The notes under the pieces: model-generated
Seen by the model: only the letters and a program-made list of their open reading frames with translations
What the model was told of the DNA's origin: nothing
Databases searched by the model: none
Shown here: in pieces, positions 14,855 through 19,654 of the stretch
How positions within the stretch are numbered: the stretch's first letter is position 1
Layout: every line of letters begins with the position of its first letter
Made by a program: the position numbers and the translations under genes
NCBI GenBank assembly: GCA_023231365.1
Contig: JALNVO010000018.1
Coordinates: 1 to 19,654, forward strand
Source: Fibrobacteraceae bacterium
GTDB lineage: Bacteria; Fibrobacterota; Fibrobacteria; Fibrobacterales; Fibrobacteraceae
Direction: 5' to 3'
Length of the DNA stretch: 19,654 nucleotides

Positions 14855-15571
14855 ATGAAGAACGAAAAGATTCTTTGCGAACAAATGATCACCGGCGGCT
14901 GGAACTATTCCCGCATCGTGAAACGCGGACAGGCTTTGCGCTTGACGGACGTGGATGGCGGCGGAAATGCTTCCGCGATGCTTTTCAATGCGAAGAATTT
15001 TACGGAACGCTTTAACTTGGGCGATACGCTCAAAATTCAGCATATCTGCCGGATCGCGAAGAATAATTGTCTGTATTCCGATATGGGTCGCATTCTGATG
15101 AGCGTGACGGAAGATTCCTGCGGCTGGCACGATCCGCTTTGCGGCTGCACGCACGCTGACTTGATTCGGGAACGATTCGGCGTCAAGGATTATCAGGAGG
15201 CGCATAACGATTTCTATCGGAACGGTTATGATTCGCTGCTGGTGGAAATGGGAAAGTACGGTATGACCAAGCGCGATTTTACGGAACTCGTCAACTTCTT
15301 TTCCAAGGTCGTCGTTTCGTCGAACGGCAAGATGACTTTCGTTTCCGGTAATTCGAAGGCGGGCGATTTCGTGACGCTCCGCTCCGAAATGGATACGCTC
15401 GTCGTTCTCGATACGGGAATGCACCCGCTGAATCCGGCAACGGAATATTCGAGGAAACCGATTCTCGCGCAGCTGCTTTCGTGCGAACTTTCGACGGCGG
15501 AAGATCCCTGCTTTACGGGATGCCCGGAAAACGGACGCGGATTCATCAATACGGCGAACTACAATTTGTGA
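14855..15571 (+). CDS. DUF1989 protein, long type: carboxyguanidine deiminase subunit
   Basis: A 238-residue DUF1989 protein, formerly called a urea carboxylase-associated protein. Members of this pair were shown in the literature to form carboxyguanidine deiminase (CgdAB), converting carboxyguanidine to allophanate and ammonia. I cannot say which of CgdA or CgdB this is. Motifs: LTDVDGGGNASAMLFN (30-45), DSCGWHDPLCGC (87-98, with metal-type Cys/His), LVELGKxG-like LLVEMGKYGMTKRD, VNFFSKVVV, and a C-terminal tail DPCFTGCPENGRGF that marks the long type. The GAGGAC ribosome-binding site is well placed. Genes for the short partners follow at once. The Cys/His/Asp residues fit a zinc-dependent hydrolytic site, which is inferred from the family. 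Confidence 0.88.
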   Translation: MKNEKILCEQMITGGWNYSRIVKRGQALRLTDVDGGGNASAMLFNAKNFTERFNLGDTLKIQHICRIAKNNCLYSDMGRILMSVTEDSCGWHDPLCGCTHADLIRERFGVKDYQEAHNDFYRNGYDSLLVEMGKYGMTKRDFTELVNFFSKVVVSSNGKMTFVSGNSKAGDFVTLRSEMDTLVVLDTGMHPLNPATEYSRKPILAQLLSCELSTAEDPCFTGCPENGRGFINTANYNL

Positions 15572-15578
15572 GGCGACG

Positions 15579-16220
15579 ATGCAAACGAAATATGTGGAAA
15601 GTTCCTTGTCGGAAGAAAATGCGGTCTATTCGGAAATGGTCAAGGCTGGCGACGGATTCCTGCATCTGGTGAAGAAAGGGCAGACAGTCCGGATCGTGGA
15701 TGTCGGCGGAAACCAGTCCGCGGATACGCTGTTCTTTAATGCTGACGAAATCGCGGAACGGTACAGCGTGCAGCAGACCGTGACGAACCAGGGAAACGTG
15801 CTGATCGGCACAGGGACGAAACTGTATTCGAACGATAACCGCATCATGCTCACGGTAGTCGCGGATACCTGCGGCGATCACGATACGCTCGGCAGCGCCT
15901 GTTCCTGCGAAAGCAACACGTGCCGCTACGCGCTCGATAAACGCTATATGCACGCTTGCCGCGAAACGTTCCTCAAGACGATTCTCGAAACGCCCGATAT
16001 GGACAAGCGCGACCAGGTGGACAATATCAACTTCTTTATGTACGTCCCGTTCGACGAGCAGGGGAATCTGAATTTCGCCGACGGCATTTCGGGACCGGGG
16101 AAGTATGTAGAACTGAAAGCCGAGATGAATGTCCTGGTTCTCGTTTCCAATTGTCCGCAATTGAATAATCCTTGCAACGCCTACAACCCGACGCCGCTCA
16201 AAATGCTCGTCTGGGATTGA
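15579..16220 (+). CDS. DUF1989 protein, short type (copy 1): carboxyguanidine deiminase subunit
   Basis: A 213-residue DUF1989 protein of the short type, the expected partner of the long subunit. Motifs: DVGGNQSADTLFFNA (41-55), ERYS, ADTCGDHDTLGSAC (95-108), SCESNTCRYA, KRYMHACRETF (121-131), NINFFMYVPFD, ISGPGKYVELKAEMNVL, and SNCPQLNNPCNAYNPTP near the end. It matches the family pattern closely, including ESN and NCP. The start follows the previous stop by 7 bases, with GAGGCG straddling the stop codon. The next gene is a paralogue about half identical to it by eye. Of the two short copies this one is the more canonical, so it is the likelier catalytic partner. Confidence 0.88.
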   Translation: MQTKYVESSLSEENAVYSEMVKAGDGFLHLVKKGQTVRIVDVGGNQSADTLFFNADEIAERYSVQQTVTNQGNVLIGTGTKLYSNDNRIMLTVVADTCGDHDTLGSACSCESNTCRYALDKRYMHACRETFLKTILETPDMDKRDQVDNINFFMYVPFDEQGNLNFADGISGPGKYVELKAEMNVLVLVSNCPQLNNPCNAYNPTPLKMLVWD

Positions 16221-16233
16221 CCGGAGGCTTTTT

Positions 16234-16875
16234 ATGAATTCGAAATTACGGGAAAGCTCGCGTCGATTGGAAGATGCCGTGTGCGATATTACGGTTCTTG
16301 CCGGAGAAGGCAAAGTGCTGCCGCTCAAGAAAGGACAGATTCTGCGCCTGATCGACGTATGCGGAAATCAGTCCGGCGATGTGCAGATCTACAATGCGCA
16401 CGATCGCTCGGAGCGTTACAGCGCGCCGAATACGATTACCGCCCAAGCGAATACGATGATCGAACTCGGGACCGTGATCCGTTCGAACGATGGACGCGCG
16501 ATGCTGACCGTAATCGCGGATACCTGCGGCGAACATGATACGCTCGGCAGCGGATGCTCGGCGGAAGGAAATGTTGTGCGCTATACGGGAAAGACCCGTT
16601 ATATGCATAGTTGCCGCGATACATTCGTGCGCGCTTTGATAGACTACGGAATGGACAAGCGCGATCAGACTTGCAATTTGAATTTTTTCACGAAAGTGAT
16701 TCTGGATGACTCGGGTCGTTTGGAATTCGCCGATGGAATTTCCGGCCCCGGAAAGTATATCGAGATGCGCGTAGAAATGGACATCCTGTTCCTGCTTTCG
16801 GATTGCGCACAACTGAACAATCCCTGTAACGATTATAACCCGACTCCGATTCGAATGGCGGTGTTCGATGCCTAG
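16234..16875 (+). CDS. DUF1989 protein, short type (copy 2), divergent paralogue
   Basis: A second 213-residue short-type DUF1989 protein directly downstream of the first, with the same length and motif order: DVCGNQSGDVQIYNA (41-55), ADTCGEHDTLGSGC (95-108), TRYMHSCRDTF (121-131), NLNFFTKV, ISGPGKYIEMRVEMDIL, and LNNPCNDYNPTP. It departs from copy 1 at family-conserved spots: CSCESN becomes CSAEGN, and SNCPQ becomes SDCAQ. The core Cys/His/Asp positions (DTCG-x-HDTL, MHSC, NNPC) are kept, so it may still be active or form part of a mixed complex. Standard guanidine carboxylase loci carry one long and one short gene. The extra copy is therefore unusual and may have arisen by tandem duplication and divergence. 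A CGGAGG ribosome-binding site precedes it, and its end overlaps the hydrolase start by 8 bases. Confidence 0.85.
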   Translation: MNSKLRESSRRLEDAVCDITVLAGEGKVLPLKKGQILRLIDVCGNQSGDVQIYNAHDRSERYSAPNTITAQANTMIELGTVIRSNDGRAMLTVIADTCGEHDTLGSGCSAEGNVVRYTGKTRYMHSCRDTFVRALIDYGMDKRDQTCNLNFFTKVILDDSGRLEFADGISGPGKYIEMRVEMDILFLLSDCAQLNNPCNDYNPTPIRMAVFDA

Positions 16876-17695
16876 CTATGTCTATCGTGGATTTACCCGG
16901 GAAGATCTCGATGTCGCCTACGACAATACCCATGCGGTTCTTGAAAGTTCGGCGATTCTCGAAGGCTTCGTGGTCCGCAGCGAAAAGCTGGCGTTCGCCT
17001 TTGCGGAAACGATGAACATTCCCTATGGGGAAGCTCCCCGGGAATCGCTGGATTACTTTCCCGGGGCGCACGGGGCGCCGCTTCTCGTGTTCATTCACGG
17101 CGGTTATTGGCAGATGCGGAACAAGGACACGTTCCGGTTCTTGGCGCAGGGACCGCTTGCTCTCGGATTCCACGTTGCGTCCATCGGCTACACGCTCGCG
17201 CCCGAGATGCCTTTGGCGGGAATTGTCGGAGAAGTCCGTTTGGCGGTGGAGTGGTTGCACAAGAATGCGTCGAAATTCGGTGCGGATACGTCCCGCATCT
17301 ACACGTCTGGCTGGTCCGCCGGGGCGCATCTCGCCGTTTCCGTTTTGGATATGCCGAATGTGCAGGGCGCGCTGGCCGTGAGCGGTATTTATGATCTGGA
17401 ACCGATTTCCCGCTCATATCTGAACGAGGCGTTGCAGCTTTTGCCGCAGGATGTTCTGCAACTGAGCCCTATGCGCGTTCCTTGCGTGCGAAAGCCCGTC
17501 GCTGTCGCTTGCGGGGTGAACGAACTCCCGGAACTTCGCCGTCAGAGTCTCGAATTCGCGATGCTCCGCGCCCGGGAACGGATTCCGGGTTCGTTCATCG
17601 AACTAGATGGCAAAAATCATTTTTCCATTCTCGAAGAATTGGAAAAGCCGAATGGATCCTTGACGCTGATGCTTAAAATTTTGGCGGATGCCTAG
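16868..17695 (+). CDS. Alpha/beta hydrolase, kynurenine-formamidase/esterase-like
   Basis: A 275-residue alpha/beta hydrolase-3 or kynurenine-formamidase-like enzyme. Motifs: oxyanion-hole HGGYW (77-81), YTLAPEMPL (108-116), nucleophile elbow GWSAGAH with Ser150, SGIYDL (172-177), CGVNELPELRRQS (215-227, where an acidic residue probably completes the triad), and GKNHFSI with His251. A complete Ser-His-acid triad is plausible, so it should be active. There is no signal peptide, so it is cytoplasmic. Its start overlaps the third DUF1989 gene by 8 bases and the carboxylase gene follows 24 bases later, so it is embedded in the pathway genes. Its substrate is unknown. By inference it could act on an N-acyl, N-formyl or carbamoyl derivative feeding into guanidine or carboxyguanidine, or repair a side product. 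Confidence 0.8.
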   Translation: MPSYVYRGFTREDLDVAYDNTHAVLESSAILEGFVVRSEKLAFAFAETMNIPYGEAPRESLDYFPGAHGAPLLVFIHGGYWQMRNKDTFRFLAQGPLALGFHVASIGYTLAPEMPLAGIVGEVRLAVEWLHKNASKFGADTSRIYTSGWSAGAHLAVSVLDMPNVQGALAVSGIYDLEPISRSYLNEALQLLPQDVLQLSPMRVPCVRKPVAVACGVNELPELRRQSLEFAMLRARERIPGSFIELDGKNHFSILEELEKPNGSLTLMLKILADA

Positions 17696-17708
17696 AAAAA
17701 CTTGTTGT

Positions 17709-17713
17709 AGGAG
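17709..17713 (+). promoter_or_regulatory. Ribosome-binding site deciding the carboxylase start
   Basis: AGGAG lies 6 bases before the ATG at 17720. An in-frame ATG at 17714 directly abuts this site and is too close to be used, so the 17720 start is preferred. That start also gives the classic biotin-carboxylase N-terminus (MFKKVLIANRGE). Confidence 0.75.
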
Positions 17714-17719
17714 ATGTCT

Positions 17720-19654
17720 ATGTTCAAGAAAGTCCTCATTGCCAATCGTGGCGAAATCGCTTGCCGGATTATCCGCACGCTTCGGGAAATGGGCGTGAAA
17801 TCCGTGGCGGTCTATTCGGACCCGGACGAATCTGCGGAACATGTGCTGCTCGCGGATGAATCCGTCCGGCTCGGCTCTGCGCCGGCCAAGGAAAGCTACC
17901 TGAATACGGAATCCGTCTTGAAGGCGATCCGCGAGACGGGCGCGGAAGCGGTCCACCCCGGTTACGGTTTTATGAGCGAAAATGCGGAATTCGCAAGAAC
18001 GCTCGAATCCGCCGGAGTCCGCTTTATCGGCCCGACGCCGGAACAGCTGGTGGATTTCGGACTTAAGCACCGCGCCAAGGATTTGGCGAAAAAGTTCGGC
18101 GTCCCCCTAGTGCCGGGAACGGGCCTCTTGAAAGATGTCGAAGAGGCGGTCGCCGGTGCGGCGGATGTCGGCTATCCCGTGATGCTCAAAAGTACGGCGG
18201 GCGGCGGAGGCATCGGCATGTGCGTTTGCCGTTCCGAAAGGGAACTCCGGGATAACTTCGACAAGATCCGTCACCTGAGCGAAAATAACTTCAAGGATTC
18301 CGGCCTGTTCGTCGAAAAGTACGTGGAACGCGCCCGCCATGTGGAAGTGCAAATCTTTGGCGATGGCGAGGGAAACGTTGCGATTCTCGGGGAGCGCGAT
18401 TGCTCCGTGCAACGCCGGAACCAGAAAGTGATTGAGGAAACTCCCGCGCCGAATCTTCCGGAGAAGACCCGGAATGCGTTGCATGCGGCGGCGAAACGCC
18501 TCGCGGAGGGCGTTGCGTATCGTTCCGCGGGAACGGTGGAATTCATCTACGATGCGAATGCGGATAAGTTCTATTTCCTAGAAGTCAACACGCGTCTCCA
18601 GGTGGAACACGGCGTGACGGAATCCGTTTTCGGTGTCGATCTGGTCCGCTGGATGATCGAACTTGCGGCGGGAAAGAGTCCTTTTGCGTCGGACGAAAAT
18701 TTTGTCCCGCATGGACACGCGATGGAGTTCCGCGTGTACGCAGAAGATCCCGGCAAGAATTACCGGCCTTCGAGCGGCCTCTTGACCGAGGTGCATTTTC
18801 CGGAAGGCGTCCGCGTTGATACGTGGATTTCGCGGGGAACGGAAGTCAGCGCCTTTTACGATCCGCTCTTGGCGAAGGTCATCGTCGTCGGCGATACGCG
18901 GGAAGCTGTTCTGAAAAAATCCGCGGCGGTCTTGGCGGATGTCCGTATCGCGGGACTCGAGACGAATCTGAAATTGCTGCGGGACGCGGTCCTGCTGCCG
19001 GATTTCATTTCCGGAAATGTTTCGACGGGAATACTTGCCGATTTCCGTTACGAGAATGCGACTTTTGAAATTCTTGCGCCCGGCGTGCAGACGACGATCC
19101 AGGATTATCCCGGACGCCTCAAACTCTGGGACGTGGGCATTCCGCCTTCTGGCCCGATGGATTCCTACGACTTCCGTCTGGCGAATCGGATCGTGGGGAA
19201 TTTTTCGACCGCGGCGGGAATCGAGATGACGCTTTCCGGCTGTTCCGTGGCGTTCCATGCGGCGACAGTGATCGCTTGGTGCGGCGGCGATTTCCCGGCC
19301 AAACTGAATGGCGACCCTTGCCCAAAGAATGCGCCCGTTTCCGTTCAAAAGGGCGATGTCCTCAAATTCGGCGTGTCCAAGATGGGACAGCGTTGCTATC
19401 TCGCCGTCCGTGGGGGAATTGACGTGCCGGAATATCTCGGGAGCAAATCGACATTTACGCTCGGCGGTTTCGGCGGTCACGGAGGCAGGGCGCTTGCTGC
19501 CGGCGATGTTATCCATATCGGAACGGAAATCGCGGGAGAGCCGCTGACCCCTTCCGCGAAGGCGATCCCGGAAATCGGCAACGTCTGGAAAATCGGCGTG
19601 ATGTACGGTCCGCACGGCGCGCCGGAATTTTTCACGGAGAAGGACATCGAAACC
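17720..19654 (+). CDS. Guanidine (urea-type) carboxylase, biotin-dependent; 5' part, truncated by window end
   Basis: An open frame of 645 codons with no stop before the right edge. Residues 1-445 are an ATP-grasp biotin carboxylase domain: ANRGE (8-12), HPGYGF, GPTPEQ, HRAK, the glycine-rich loop KSTAGGGGIGM (157-167), ERDCSVQRRNQK, and FLEVNTRLQVEHGVTE (286-301) with Glu288, Asn290 and Arg292. Residues from about 449 begin the carboxyltransferase part (AHS2/KipA-like): LAPGVQTTIQDYPGR, GIPPSGPMDSYDFRLAN, YLAVRGGIDVPEYLGS, TLGGFGGHGGR, and YGPHGAPEFFTE at the edge. The remaining carboxyltransferase half and the biotin-carrier domain must lie outside. The domain order is that of urea carboxylase, but the DUF1989 partners indicate guanidine as substrate. 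The Asp/Asn residue reported to discriminate guanidine from urea enzymes (1330 in Kluyveromyces numbering) should lie just beyond the window. Confidence 0.9.
   Translation, partial: MFKKVLIANRGEIACRIIRTLREMGVKSVAVYSDPDESAEHVLLADESVRLGSAPAKESYLNTESVLKAIRETGAEAVHPGYGFMSENAEFARTLESAGVRFIGPTPEQLVDFGLKHRAKDLAKKFGVPLVPGTGLLKDVEEAVAGAADVGYPVMLKSTAGGGGIGMCVCRSERELRDNFDKIRHLSENNFKDSGLFVEKYVERARHVEVQIFGDGEGNVAILGERDCSVQRRNQKVIEETPAPNLPEKTRNALHAAAKRLAEGVAYRSAGTVEFIYDANADKFYFLEVNTRLQVEHGVTESVFGVDLVRWMIELAAGKSPFASDENFVPHGHAMEFRVYAEDPGKNYRPSSGLLTEVHFPEGVRVDTWISRGTEVSAFYDPLLAKVIVVGDTREAVLKKSAAVLADVRIAGLETNLKLLRDAVLLPDFISGNVSTGILADFRYENATFEILAPGVQTTIQDYPGRLKLWDVGIPPSGPMDSYDFRLANRIVGNFSTAAGIEMTLSGCSVAFHAATVIAWCGGDFPAKLNGDPCPKNAPVSVQKGDVLKFGVSKMGQRCYLAVRGGIDVPEYLGSKSTFTLGGFGGHGGRALAAGDVIHIGTEIAGEPLTPSAKAIPEIGNVWKIGVMYGPHGAPEFFTEKDIET

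Noticed and set aside
1..19654. CRISPR array, insertion sequence, prophage or tRNA
   Set aside because: I saw no regularly spaced repeats, transposase-like frames, phage genes or cloverleaf-like sequences on either strand.

Overview
The window comes from a diderm (Gram-negative-type) bacterium. It encodes a TolC-type outer-membrane channel, an MlaC-type periplasmic lipid carrier and Sec-exported proteins. The combination of a GH57-like protein, the envelope genes and a moderate GC content that varies along the window would fit Fibrobacterota. That placement is an impression from the proteins, not a proof.

Region 1 (1-91) is the 3' end of a 5S rRNA followed by a strong intrinsic terminator, so the window begins at the tail of an rRNA operon. 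About 430 AT-rich bases without a convincing gene follow. Region 2 (523-7316, + strand) is a tight seven-gene run with overlaps or gaps of no more than about 10 bases. In order it encodes a GH57/4-alpha-glucanotransferase-like protein without catalytic residues, a membrane-anchored STAS-like coiled-coil protein, a membrane-anchored lytic transglycosylase, a TolC-family channel, an MlaC-family lipid carrier, a DUF2953-like membrane protein, and an RsuA-family pseudouridine synthase. Region 3 (7309-8834) holds an HU/IHF-family DNA-binding protein (- strand) diverging from dusB (+ strand).

Region 4 (8843 to the right edge) is a nitrogen-scavenging locus of the kind long annotated as urea carboxylase. 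The DUF1989 proteins (carboxyguanidine deiminase type) make guanidine the better-supported substrate. On the - strand lie atzF (allophanate hydrolase) and a ROK-family regulator. Diverging on the + strand are an ABC transporter (binding protein, permease, ATPase), three DUF1989 proteins (one long, two short paralogues), an alpha/beta hydrolase, and the start of a biotin-dependent guanidine/urea carboxylase that runs off the window. The inferred pathway is uptake of guanidine, ATP- and biotin-dependent carboxylation to carboxyguanidine, deimination to allophanate plus ammonia, and AtzF hydrolysis to ammonia and CO2.

Regulation is the most distinctive part. A 23-bp palindrome (9-bp arms, 5-bp spacer) occurs twice, with 22 of 23 bases identical: once just upstream of atzF and once in the rok/transporter divergent region. 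A near-consensus sigma-54 promoter (GG-N10-GC) lies just before the transporter genes. I see no guanidine riboswitch. The locus therefore looks controlled by a ROK-type regulator and/or a sigma-54 activator. The extra DUF1989 paralogue and the embedded alpha/beta hydrolase are unusual additions to the pathway.
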